Part shown: positions 41,183-48,648 of the stretch, one piece after another
How the letters are laid out: each line of letters starts with the position of its first letter
How positions within the stretch are numbered: the stretch's first letter is position 1
NCBI GenBank assembly: GCA_963708325.1
Contig: OY970203.1
Coordinates: forward strand, 1,550,001 to 1,614,000
Reading direction: 5' to 3'
DNA from: G963708325 sp963708325
GTDB taxonomy: Bacteria; Actinomycetota; Thermoleophilia; Solirubrobacterales; 70-9
DNA: 64,000 nt
Made by a program: the position numbers and the translations under genes
Notes under the pieces: generated by a model
Told to the model about the DNA's origin: nothing
The model's database searches: none
The model's input: the letters and a program-made list of their open reading frames with translations, nothing else

Positions 41183-42346
41183 GTGCCACGATCGAACTCC
41201 AACCGAGCCTGGGACGCCGTGATCGTCGGCGGCGGGGTGATCGGGCTCGCCTGCGCCTGGCGCGCGGCGCAGCGCGGCCTCGGTGTCTGCGTGCTCGAGC
41301 GCGGCGTTCCCGGATCGGGGGCGACCCGGGTGGCCGCCGGCATGCTCGCCCCGGTCGGTGAGGCGTCGTGGGGGGAGGACGTCCTGCTGCGCGCCAACCT
41401 CGCCTCGGCGCGCGCCTACCCGGACTTCGTGGCCGCCCTCCAGGACGCCTCGGGACTGCCGGCCGGCTACCGGCCCTGCGGCGCCCTTCACGTCGCGCTG
41501 GACCGAGACGAGGCGGATGAGCTGCGGCGCCGCCACGACCTGCAGCGCTCGCTGGGCCTCGAGGCCGAGTGGCTGCTTCCGGCCGAGTGCCGCGCCCTCG
41601 AACCGGGGCTGGCGACAGCGGTCGCGGGCGGCGTCCACGCTGCGCACGAGGCGGAGGTCGACCCTCGCTCTCTCACCGCCGCGCTGCTCGCCGCCGCCAC
41701 CGCGGCGGGCGCGTCGGTCGTCGCCGATGCCCAGGTCACCGACGCGGTCGTCGAGTCGGGGAGGATCCGTGGCGCGCGGACAGCGGACGGCCGCACCTGG
41801 CCGGCGGAGCAGATCGTGCTGGCGGGAGGGGCGTGGTCGGGCAACGCCACCTGGCTGCCCGAGGATGCTCGTCCCCCGGTGCGGCCGGTGAAGGGACAGA
41901 TCCTGCACCTGCGGGGGCCGGCCCGGACCCCCGTATGCGAGCGCATAGTCGCCACCGAATGGATCTACGCCGTGCCTCGCCCGGGCGGGCGCCTGGTGGT
42001 CGGCGCGACCGTCGAGGAGCGCGGCTTCGACGTCGCGGTCACAGCGGGAGGTATTCACGAGCTTCTCCGGGAGGGCTACCGGGTGCTGCCCGAGATCGCC
42101 GAGCTGGAGATCGCCGAGGCGGTTGCCGGGCTTCGGCCCGGGACGCCGGACAACGCCCCGCTGATCGGTGCTGGGGCGATCGAGGGGCTGGTGCTCGCCA
42201 CCGGCCACTACCGCAACGGCATCCTGCTGGCGCCGATCACGGCCGCTGCCGTCGTCGCGGTCCTCGCCGGGGAGCAGCCTCCGCCGGAGACGGCGGCGCT
42301 GACTCCCGCACGCCTGTCGCCGGCGCCGGAGGTGAGTGCGCGGTGA
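41183..42346 (+). CDS. thiO: Glycine oxidase ThiO
   Basis: 387 residues from the GTG at 41183, chosen because GAGGAGG lies about seven bases upstream. WDAVIVGGGVIGLACAWRAAQRG is the FAD motif, GSGATRVAAGMLAPVGEASWGED a DAO-family block, and the C-terminal GLRPGTPDNAPLIGAGAIEGLVLATGHYRNGILLAP binds FAD and substrate. It oxidises glycine to the imine used for the thiazole ring in aerobic thiamine synthesis. Its stop overlaps the thiS start (GTGA). Confidence 0.93.
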   Translation: MPRSNSNRAWDAVIVGGGVIGLACAWRAAQRGLGVCVLERGVPGSGATRVAAGMLAPVGEASWGEDVLLRANLASARAYPDFVAALQDASGLPAGYRPCGALHVALDRDEADELRRRHDLQRSLGLEAEWLLPAECRALEPGLATAVAGGVHAAHEAEVDPRSLTAALLAAATAAGASVVADAQVTDAVVESGRIRGARTADGRTWPAEQIVLAGGAWSGNATWLPEDARPPVRPVKGQILHLRGPARTPVCERIVATEWIYAVPRPGGRLVVGATVEERGFDVAVTAGGIHELLREGYRVLPEIAELEIAEAVAGLRPGTPDNAPLIGAGAIEGLVLATGHYRNGILLAPITAAAVVAVLAGEQPPPETAALTPARLSPAPEVSAR

Positions 42347-42558
42347 GGCTGGCGCTGAACGGCGAGCCCGCCGAGCTGGCGCAGGGAGCGACGGTCGCCG
42401 ACGCCGTCGCGGCATCCGGAATCGCGCCGGATCGCCGCGGCATCGCCGTCGCCGTCGACGGCGAGGTCGTGCCGCGCGGGCGCTGGGAGGGCACCGCCCT
42501 GTCGGACGGCCAGACGGTCGAGGTGGTCGAGGCGATCCAGGGCGGGACTGCGGGCTGA
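42343..42558 (+). CDS. thiS: Thiamine sulfur-carrier protein ThiS, with a tail after Gly-Gly
   Basis: 71 residues from a GTG start overlapping thiO. LNGEPAELAQGATVADAVAASGIAPDRRGIAVAVDGEVVPRGRWEGTALSDGQTVEVVEAIQGG is a clean ThiS ubiquitin-like fold. ThiS normally ends in Gly-Gly, which is adenylated and thiocarboxylated. Here three more residues (Thr-Ala-Gly) follow before the TGA, which overlaps the thiG ATG. Either the tail is trimmed or the chemistry tolerates it. Confidence 0.9.
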   Translation: MRLALNGEPAELAQGATVADAVAASGIAPDRRGIAVAVDGEVVPRGRWEGTALSDGQTVEVVEAIQGGTAG

Positions 42559-43364
42559 TGGAGCTGGGCCAGAAGGCCGAGCAGGGAGCGGCCCCGTTCG
42601 AGCTGGGCGGCCGCACTTGGAGCTCCCGGCTGATCGTCGGCACCGGCGGCTTTCGCTCCCTGGAGGCGATGGAGGAGTCCATCCTGGCGTCTGGCGCGGA
42701 GATCATCACCGTGGCCCTGCGGCGAGTCGATCCGCTCGCGAAGGGATCGGTGCTCGACGTGATCGACCGCCTCGGCCTGTTCGCCCTTCCGAACACAGCC
42801 GGCTGCTACACGGCGCGCGACGCGATCCGCACGGCGCAGCTCGCCAGGGAGGCCTTCGAGACCGACTGGATCAAGCTCGAGGTGATCGGCGACGACCGCA
42901 CGCTCTTCCCCGACGCCGTGGAGCTGGTCTCGGCGGCGGAGGCGCTTGTCGCCGACGGCTTCACCGTGCTGCCGTACGCCAATGACGACCCGATCCTGGC
43001 CCGCCGGCTGGAGGAGGCCGGGTGCGCGGCGGTGATGCCGCTGGGCTCCCCGATCGGCTCCGGGATGGGGATCCGAAACCCCTACAACATCCAGATCGTC
43101 GTCGAGCGCGCCGGCGTACCGGTGATCCTCGACGCCGGCATCGGCACCGCCTCGGACGCGGCGCAGGCGATGGAGCTGGGCTGCGACGGGGTGCTGCTGT
43201 CGAGCTCGGTCGCGCGAGCCGAGCAGCCGGCGCGTATGGCGCGGGCGATGCGGGCGGCGGTCGAGGCCGGGCTCCAGGCGCGGCGCGCCGGCCGCATCCC
43301 GCGCAAGCTTCACGCCCAAGCGTCGACGCCCGACGAGGGCATGCCGAAGCTCTCGCCCGACTAG
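42558..43364 (+). CDS. thiG: Thiazole synthase ThiG
   Basis: 268 residues. WSSRLIVGTGGFRSLEAMEESILASGAEIITVALRR opens the TIM barrel, and DWIKLEVIGDD holds the Schiff-base lysine. VLPYANDDPILARRLEEAGCAAVMPLGSPIGSGMGIRNPYNI and VILDAGIGTASDAAQAMELGCDGVLLSSSVARA bind phosphate. It builds the thiazole from deoxyxylulose phosphate, dehydroglycine and ThiS-COSH. ThiO, ThiS and ThiG lie in order on one message behind the TPP riboswitch; thiC, thiD and thiF are not in the window. Confidence 0.96.
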   Translation: MELGQKAEQGAAPFELGGRTWSSRLIVGTGGFRSLEAMEESILASGAEIITVALRRVDPLAKGSVLDVIDRLGLFALPNTAGCYTARDAIRTAQLAREAFETDWIKLEVIGDDRTLFPDAVELVSAAEALVADGFTVLPYANDDPILARRLEEAGCAAVMPLGSPIGSGMGIRNPYNIQIVVERAGVPVILDAGIGTASDAAQAMELGCDGVLLSSSVARAEQPARMARAMRAAVEAGLQARRAGRIPRKLHAQASTPDEGMPKLSPD

Positions 43365-43398
43365 GAGCCGGGCCGCCGGGGGCCTAGCTTCCCGGCTC
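43365..43398. terminator. Inverted repeat at the end of the thi operon
   Basis: GAGCCGGG (43365-43372) and CCCGGCTC (43391-43398) form an 8-bp stem with an 18-base loop between the convergent ends of thiG and the small minus-strand gene (the right arm includes its last codons). No T-run follows, so its strength as a terminator is uncertain. Confidence 0.45.
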
Positions 43399-43599
43399 GA
43401 CGGGGAGGAACGTGCCGGGCACGCGCCGCCGCCGGCGGTCGCGGATCTCCCGCTGGCCGCCGCCGGTCGAGCCCTTCGCCCGCCGCTCCTCCTTGCGCCG
43501 ATCGACGATCACCTCGACGTTCGGGTTGTCGGAGTAGTGCTCGGTGAGCTTGTCGAAGAGCTCGCCCTCCAGCTCCCGCGGTACGACGCAATAGATCAC
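43384..43599 (-). CDS. Small conserved-type protein (71 aa), unknown function
   Basis: I start it at the GTG at 43599 (VIYCVVPRELEGELFDKLTEHYSDNPNVEVIVDRRKEERR); a longer frame with an ATG at 43701 exists but its extra part is poorly coding. The first half looks like a beta-alpha-beta unit. The second half is very basic (GQREIRDRRRRRV), which suggests nucleic-acid contact. I have no family for it. Convergent with thiG. Confidence 0.55.
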   Translation of the reverse strand: MIYCVVPRELEGELFDKLTEHYSDNPNVEVIVDRRKEERRAKGSTGGGQREIRDRRRRRVPGTFLPVEPGS

Positions 43600-43685
43600 G
43601 CCGCCGATGATAGGACAGCGGAGGGCCCGTTTGGGCACCTTTTCGCCCCCTGGACGATCGTAGGAGGGCCTCCGGGTAACCTTTG

Positions 43686-43697
43686 TTGCACAGGCAA
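43686..43697. promoter_or_regulatory. Possible operator before the MarR-type gene
   Basis: An inverted repeat TTGC-ACAG-GCAA lies 17 bases before the ATG of the MarR-like regulator, a usual place for an autoregulatory site. It is short (four-base arms) and may be chance. Confidence 0.3.
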
Positions 43698-43713
43698 TCA
43701 CCGTCCTTCAACG

Positions 43714-44181
43714 ATGCCCGACGCGATCCGGCAGCGATCCAAGTCCGCCCTCTCCCCGCTGGAGCTCGACGCCTGGCGCGGCATGCTCCGCACCCACGCC
43801 GAGCTGATCTCGAGGCTCGACGCCGAGCTCCAGCGCGCTCACGACCTGCCGCTCAGCTCGTACGACGTGCTCGTCCAGCTGGAGGGCGCGCCGGACGGAC
43901 GCCTGCGGATGACCGAGCTGGCCGGCGCCGTCCTGCTCACGCGCAGCGGGCTGACCCGTCTCGTCGACCGGCTCGTCACCGCCGGCCTGGTCGAGCGCGA
44001 GCGCTGCCCGACCGACGCCCGCGGCCTCTACGCCGTGCTCACCGACCGCGGCCGCGCCCGCCTGCGCGAGGCACGCCCCACCCACCTCCGCGGCGTCCGC
44101 GCCCACTTCCTCTCCCGCCTCGACGACGACGACCTGCACCGCCTCGGCGGGATCTGGGAGAGGGTGTTGGCGGATCCCTAG
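43714..44181 (+). CDS. MarR-family transcription regulator
   Basis: 155 residues. PLSSYDVLVQLEGAPDGRLRMTELAGAVLLTRSGLTRLVDRLVTAGLVERERCPTDARGLYAVLTDRGRARL is the full winged helix-turn-helix of MarR, with the Asp-x-Arg wing. The dimerising helices lie at both ends. It probably represses itself and nearby genes in response to a small phenolic or oxidant. Its TAG stop and the stop of the convergent HNH gene share the sequence CTAG. Confidence 0.9.
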   Translation: MPDAIRQRSKSALSPLELDAWRGMLRTHAELISRLDAELQRAHDLPLSSYDVLVQLEGAPDGRLRMTELAGAVLLTRSGLTRLVDRLVTAGLVERERCPTDARGLYAVLTDRGRARLREARPTHLRGVRAHFLSRLDDDDLHRLGGIWERVLADP

Positions 44182-44660
44182 GCTGGTCCGCCCCGCCGAA
44201 ATCCGGCACCCGCGGGCGGGCTCTCGACCATTCCCGTCTCTATCTCGCCATGGCAATTGGCGCAGACGAGCACGCACTTCCTGGCCTCGACGCGATAGGC
44301 GGCGAGCGATTTCCCGTTCGCGACCGAGATGGCGAACGACTTGGTCGCAGGGTCCACGTGATGGAAATGGAGATTCACGACGCAGCGGTCATACCCGCAC
44401 ACGACGCAGCACCCACCCGCTTCGTCGACCAGGATCCGCTTGACCTTCTGGAGTCTGCGGGTGACGGCCTCTCCGACGCAGCGCTTGCAGGACCACCGGC
44501 GTTCGCTTTTCCCGTGCGAGTAGAAGGCGAATTCGGTGACCCCGTGACGCTTGCACTCCCGTAGCTCGACCGGGCATGTCCGGGTCGGTGAGGGCGGTCG
44601 CCCCTTGTTCCGCAAGAGTGGCACGGGCGGTAGCGCGTGGTGGCGTGGTGGCACGAACAC
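44178..44660 (-). CDS. HNH endonuclease-like zinc protein
   Basis: 160 residues from the ATG at 44660; the true start may be later, since the first 30 residues are Pro/Arg-rich. Two zinc pairs flank the nuclease: CKRC (about 58-61) and CCVVCGY, then NLHFHHVDPATKSF and CVLVCANCHGEIE, the histidines and cysteines of an HNH metal finger. It may nick or cleave DNA. No phage or intron genes lie nearby. It ends against the MarR gene. Confidence 0.8.
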   Translation of the reverse strand: MFVPPRHHALPPVPLLRNKGRPPSPTRTCPVELRECKRHGVTEFAFYSHGKSERRWSCKRCVGEAVTRRLQKVKRILVDEAGGCCVVCGYDRCVVNLHFHHVDPATKSFAISVANGKSLAAYRVEARKCVLVCANCHGEIETGMVESPPAGAGFRRGGPA

Positions 44661-44739
44661 ATGTTCGCATGGAGATCAGACGCCTTTCCGGGCCACTCGA
44701 GGAGCGCCGACGCTGGCTAGAGTCAGGAAGCAAGCTCAA

Positions 44740-44810
44740 GGGGGCGTGGCCCGAAGGTCGGGCAGCGGACTTTTAATCCGCCGGTTTCGGTTCGATTCCG
44801 AACGCCCCCA
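44740..44810 (+). tRNA. tRNA-Lys(UUU)
   Basis: A 71-base cloverleaf: acceptor GGGGGCG/CGCCCCC, D arm with GCCC/GGGC, anticodon stem GCGGA/TCCGC with loop CTTTTAA (anticodon TTT), T arm TTCGG/CCGAA with loop TTCGATT, discriminator A. CCA is not encoded. TAGAGT at 44718-44723 may be its -10 box. Confidence 0.95.
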
Positions 44811-44841
44811 CTTTTCGTTACAAACTGCGCGTGACCCGGCG

Positions 44842-46464
44842 CTAGTGCCGAAAGTGACGGCGCTTGGTGAAGACCATCACCGTGCCGGTGGCGTCGCACT
44901 CGGCGATCACCTCGGCGTCGCGCTTCGACCCGCCGGGTTGGACGATCGCTACGGCGCCGGCATCGATCGCCGCCCGCGGCCCGTCGGCGAAGGGAAAGAA
45001 GGCGTCCGACGCGACGACGCTGCCGCGCAGCGCCTCGACCGCCGCGTCGCCGCGGGCGTCGTGCGCCTTCTGCACGGCGAGGCGCACCGAGTCCACCCGG
45101 CTCATCTGGCCGGCGCCGATGCCGAGCGTCGCCCGCTCCCTGGCAATCACGATCGCGTTCGATCGCACGTGGCGCACCACCCTCCAGGCGAACACGAGAT
45201 CCTCCCACTGGTCGGTGGTGGGCGCCTCCCTCGTCACCACCTCCATCAGGTCGCGCTCCTCGGGCAGGCTGTCGGGGTCCTGGACGAGCACGCCGCCGCG
45301 CACGCGCTTGATGTCGCGCTCGGCGACGGCGTAGCCGCGCCGCTCGCCGTCCTCGAGGATCCGGATCGCCTCCTTGCGCTGCAGGACCTCCAGCGCGCCG
45401 GGCCCGTATCCCGGGGCGATCAGCACCTCGACGAAGCCCTGGTGCAGGCGCTCGGCCAGGGCCGCGTCGATCTCGCGGTTGAACGCGACCACGCCCCCGA
45501 ACGCCGAAACGGGGTCGCAGGCCAGCGCCCGCTCGTAGGCCTCCAGGGGCGTCGCGGCCTCGGCGACGCCACAGGGGTTGTTGTGCTTGACGATCGCGCA
45601 GCCGGCGCCGGTGAGGTCGCCGAGCACCCTCCGCGCCGAGTCGAGGTCGAGGACGTTGTTGAACGACAGCGCGCGGCCGTGAAGCTTCGACACCCGCGAG
45701 AGCACGTGCGAGCGCGTGCCCGCGTCGACGTACAGGGCCGCCTGCTGGTGCGGGTTCTCGCCGTAGGCGAGGTCCATGAACTTCTCGTAGGAGGCCACCC
45801 AGTGGCCCGGAAAGGCCTCGTAGCGCTGCGCGAACCAGTTGCTGATCGCGGCGTCGTAGCGGGCGGTGTAGGCGAACGCCTCGTTGGCGAGCCAGTGGCG
45901 CGTCGGCGCCGAGACGCGTCCGCCGGACTCCTGCAGCTCCGCGAGCACGGCGTCGTAGCTCTCCGGCTTGACCACGACGGCCACGTAGCGGTGGTTCTTG
46001 GCCGCCGCCCGGATCATCGTCGGCCCGCCGATGTCGATGTTCTCGATCGCCTCGGCCTCGTCCACGTCCCGCCCCGCGACCGCCCGCTCGAACGGGTACA
46101 GGTTCACGCAGACCAGGTCGATCGGCTCGACCCCTTCGCGCTCGAGCGTCTCCGCGTGGGCCGGGTCGTCGCGCACGGCAAGCAGGCCGGCGTGAAGCTT
46201 CGGGTGCAGCGTCTTCACCCTGCCGTCGAGGATCTCGGCGGAGCCCGTGAGGTCCTCGACCGCGCGCGCCTCGACCCCGGCCTCGCGGATCGCGGCAAGC
46301 GTTCCGCCCGTCGATACCACCTCGATCCCGAGGGCGGCAAGGCCGGCGGCGAACTCCGCCACGCCGGTCTTGTCGGAGACCGAGACCAGCGCCCTTCGAA
46401 CGCGGATCGCCTCGGCGCCGTCGCCGGCGCCGCTGCGCTCGGCGCTAGACGTCGGCGTGCTCAT
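44842..46464 (-). CDS. purH: Bifunctional AICAR transformylase/IMP cyclohydrolase
   Basis: 540 residues. The cyclohydrolase half has VSVSDKTGVAEFAAGLAALGIEVVSTGGT, GRVKTLHPKLHAGLLAVRDD and ENIDIGGPTMIRAAAKNHRYVAVVV. The transformylase half has YGENPHQQAALY, SFNNVLDLDSA, the catalytic KHNNPCGVA and VASDAFFPFADG. It performs the last two steps to IMP. Last gene of the purC-purS-purQ-purL-purF-purN-purH run; it overlaps purN by 20 bases. Confidence 0.97.
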   Translation of the reverse strand: MSTPTSSAERSGAGDGAEAIRVRRALVSVSDKTGVAEFAAGLAALGIEVVSTGGTLAAIREAGVEARAVEDLTGSAEILDGRVKTLHPKLHAGLLAVRDDPAHAETLEREGVEPIDLVCVNLYPFERAVAGRDVDEAEAIENIDIGGPTMIRAAAKNHRYVAVVVKPESYDAVLAELQESGGRVSAPTRHWLANEAFAYTARYDAAISNWFAQRYEAFPGHWVASYEKFMDLAYGENPHQQAALYVDAGTRSHVLSRVSKLHGRALSFNNVLDLDSARRVLGDLTGAGCAIVKHNNPCGVAEAATPLEAYERALACDPVSAFGGVVAFNREIDAALAERLHQGFVEVLIAPGYGPGALEVLQRKEAIRILEDGERRGYAVAERDIKRVRGGVLVQDPDSLPEERDLMEVVTREAPTTDQWEDLVFAWRVVRHVRSNAIVIARERATLGIGAGQMSRVDSVRLAVQKAHDARGDAAVEALRGSVVASDAFFPFADGPRAAIDAGAVAIVQPGGSKRDAEVIAECDATGTVMVFTKRRHFRH

Positions 46465-47074
46465 CTATCCGCACCACCCTGGGGTTGGACTCGTCGACCC
46501 GCACCGCGCCGGAGGCGATCAGTCGAATCGCGCGTGGCAGCAGCTCGTGCTCGATCTCGTGGATCTCCTCCTCGACGGCCTGGCGATCGCGAGTGTATGG
46601 AAGCTCGAGCGCGTGCTGCAAGATGATCGGCCCCGAGTCGACTCCCTCGTCGACGAAGTGGACGGTGACGCCGGTGACCTTGACACCGTGCTCGAGCGCC
46701 TGGCCGATCGCATCGAGTCCCGGAAACGACGGAAGCAGGGCGGGATGGACGTTGACGATGCGGTTTGGGAAGCGGCCGACGAAGCCGTCGGAGAGCAGCT
46801 CCATGTAGCCGGCGAGCACGACCAGATCGACGTCGAGCTGCTCGAGCCAGTCCGCCATCGCCGCGTCGCGCGCCGTTCGATCGGCGTGCGCGCAGCGCTC
46901 GAACACCGCCGTCTCCACGCCCGCGCCTCGCGCCCGCTCGAGCGCCGGCGCGTCTCGCTTGTTGGACGCCACGCCGCAGACGACGATGCCGTCGCGGCCG
47001 TGCAGCCGCTCGAGGATCGCCTGCAGGTTGGTGCCGGTGCCCGACGCCAGGACGGCGAGGCGAAACTCGCTCAC
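46445..47074 (-). CDS. purN: Phosphoribosylglycinamide formyltransferase
   Basis: 209 residues. LAVLASGTGTNLQAILERL binds the ribotide phosphate, and RIVNVHPALLPSFPGLDAIGQALEHGVKVTGVTVHFVDEGVDSGPII carries the catalytic Asn-His-Asp set. It adds a formyl group from 10-formyl-tetrahydrofolate in step three. It lies 17 bases after purF. Confidence 0.96.
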   Translation of the reverse strand: MSEFRLAVLASGTGTNLQAILERLHGRDGIVVCGVASNKRDAPALERARGAGVETAVFERCAHADRTARDAAMADWLEQLDVDLVVLAGYMELLSDGFVGRFPNRIVNVHPALLPSFPGLDAIGQALEHGVKVTGVTVHFVDEGVDSGPIILQHALELPYTRDRQAVEEEIHEIEHELLPRAIRLIASGAVRVDESNPRVVRIDEHADV

Positions 47075-47091
47075 CGATCCGTCGCCCGGCC

Positions 47092-48531
47092 TCAGCGGGA
47101 GGCGGGGACGACGGCGATCTCCTCGAGCGCGAACTTGCCGTTCGCCGCATCGGGATCGCCGAGCGGATAGTTGCCGGTGAAGCAGGCGTCGCAGTGGCTT
47201 TCCGCGCCGCTGCCCACCGCCTCGTAGACGCCCTCCATCGACAGATAGGCAAGCGAGTCGGCGCCCAGCTCGGCGGCCACCTCCTCGACCGAGCGCCCGT
47301 GGGCGATCATCTCCTCGCGGGTCGACATGTCGATCCCGTAATGGCAGGGGTGGCGGATCGGCGGCGCCGAGATCCGCAGGTGCACCTCGGCGGCGCCGGC
47401 GTCACGCAGCATGCGGACGATCTGGCGAGTGGTGTTCCCGCGCACTATCGAGTCGTCGACGACGACGACCCGCTTCGCCTCGACGATCTCCGGAAGCGGG
47501 TTGAACTTCATCCGCAGGCCGTGCTTTCGCAGCTCCTGGCCCGGCTGGATGAAGGTGCGGGCGACGTAGCGGTTCTTGATCAGGCCGTCGTCCTGGGGAA
47601 TCCCGGATGCGCGGGCGAAGCCGTTCGCCGCCGGGTTGCCGGAGTCGGGCACCGAGATCACGAGGTCGGCCTCGACAGGCGCCTCGTTCCAGAGGATCTC
47701 GCCCATCCGTCCGCGCACCTGCTGGAGCACCCTGCCCTCCAGACGGGTATCCGGGCGGGAGAAGTAGATGTGCTCGAACACGCACATCGCCGGCCGGTCG
47801 GACTGCACCACCTGGCGCGTCTCGATTCCGTCCTCGGTGAGCGAGATCAGCTCGCCGGGCTGGACCTCGCGCAGCAGCCGGGCGCCGATGATGTCGAAGG
47901 CGCAGCTCTCAGAGGCGACGACGTAGCGGTCGTCGATCTGCCCGAGCGACAGGGGCCGCACTCCGTGCGGATCGCGGAAGGCGACGACGGCGTGCTTGGT
48001 CATCACCACGGTCGAGTAGGCGCCGCGCAGGCGCGGCATCACGTTCGCCACCGCGTCCTCGATGTAGCCGCCGTCGGTGGACGACAGAAGCGCGGCGATG
48101 ATCTCCGAGTCCGAGCTGCCGCGGAAGCTGATCCCGGCCTCCTGCATCTCGTTGTAGAGCTCGACGGCGTTGGTGAGGTTCCCGTTGTGGGCGAGCGCGA
48201 TCTCGCGGCCGTCGTCGCGCCACACCGGCTGGGCGTTCTCCCACGAGCCGCCGCCCGTGGTCGAGTAGCGGACGTGGCCGATCGCCATGTCGCCGGACAG
48301 CGCGTGCAGCTTCTCCTCGTCGAACACCTGGCTGACCAGCCCGGCCTCGCGCAGCGTCGTGATGTGCCCGCCCTCGCAGGTGGCGATCCCGGCCGACTCC
48401 TGGCCGCGATGCTGGAGCGCGTACAGCCCGAAGTACGCGAGGCGGGCGACGTCGTGTCCGGGCGCGTATACGCCGAAGACACCGCATTCGTCGCGCGGGC
48501 CGTCGCGAAGATCGGGGGGCCGCTCGCTCAA
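47092..48531 (-). CDS. purF: Amidophosphoribosyltransferase
   Basis: 479 residues. The catalytic Cys16 follows a short propeptide (MSERPPDLRDGPRDE) that must be cut off, as in the Bacillus-type enzyme. Iron-sulfur cysteines appear in IRHPCHYGIDM and HCDACFTGNYP. VVVVDDSIVRGNTTRQIV binds phosphoribosyl pyrophosphate. It makes phosphoribosylamine, the committed step. About 117 bases separate it from purL, the largest gap in this part of the cluster, so an internal promoter is possible. Confidence 0.97.
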   Translation of the reverse strand: MSERPPDLRDGPRDECGVFGVYAPGHDVARLAYFGLYALQHRGQESAGIATCEGGHITTLREAGLVSQVFDEEKLHALSGDMAIGHVRYSTTGGGSWENAQPVWRDDGREIALAHNGNLTNAVELYNEMQEAGISFRGSSDSEIIAALLSSTDGGYIEDAVANVMPRLRGAYSTVVMTKHAVVAFRDPHGVRPLSLGQIDDRYVVASESCAFDIIGARLLREVQPGELISLTEDGIETRQVVQSDRPAMCVFEHIYFSRPDTRLEGRVLQQVRGRMGEILWNEAPVEADLVISVPDSGNPAANGFARASGIPQDDGLIKNRYVARTFIQPGQELRKHGLRMKFNPLPEIVEAKRVVVVDDSIVRGNTTRQIVRMLRDAGAAEVHLRISAPPIRHPCHYGIDMSTREEMIAHGRSVEEVAAELGADSLAYLSMEGVYEAVGSGAESHCDACFTGNYPLGDPDAANGKFALEEIAVVPASR

Positions 48532-48648
48532 GGTCTGAAAGGCGTTGTGCCCGAGAGACGGTAGCTTCGCGCAGGCGGGCTACCTGCAAGCAGAGGGTAG
48601 CAACGCGCGCGGCCCGTCAAGACCGCCTCCGCCTGCTCGGAAAACTCG

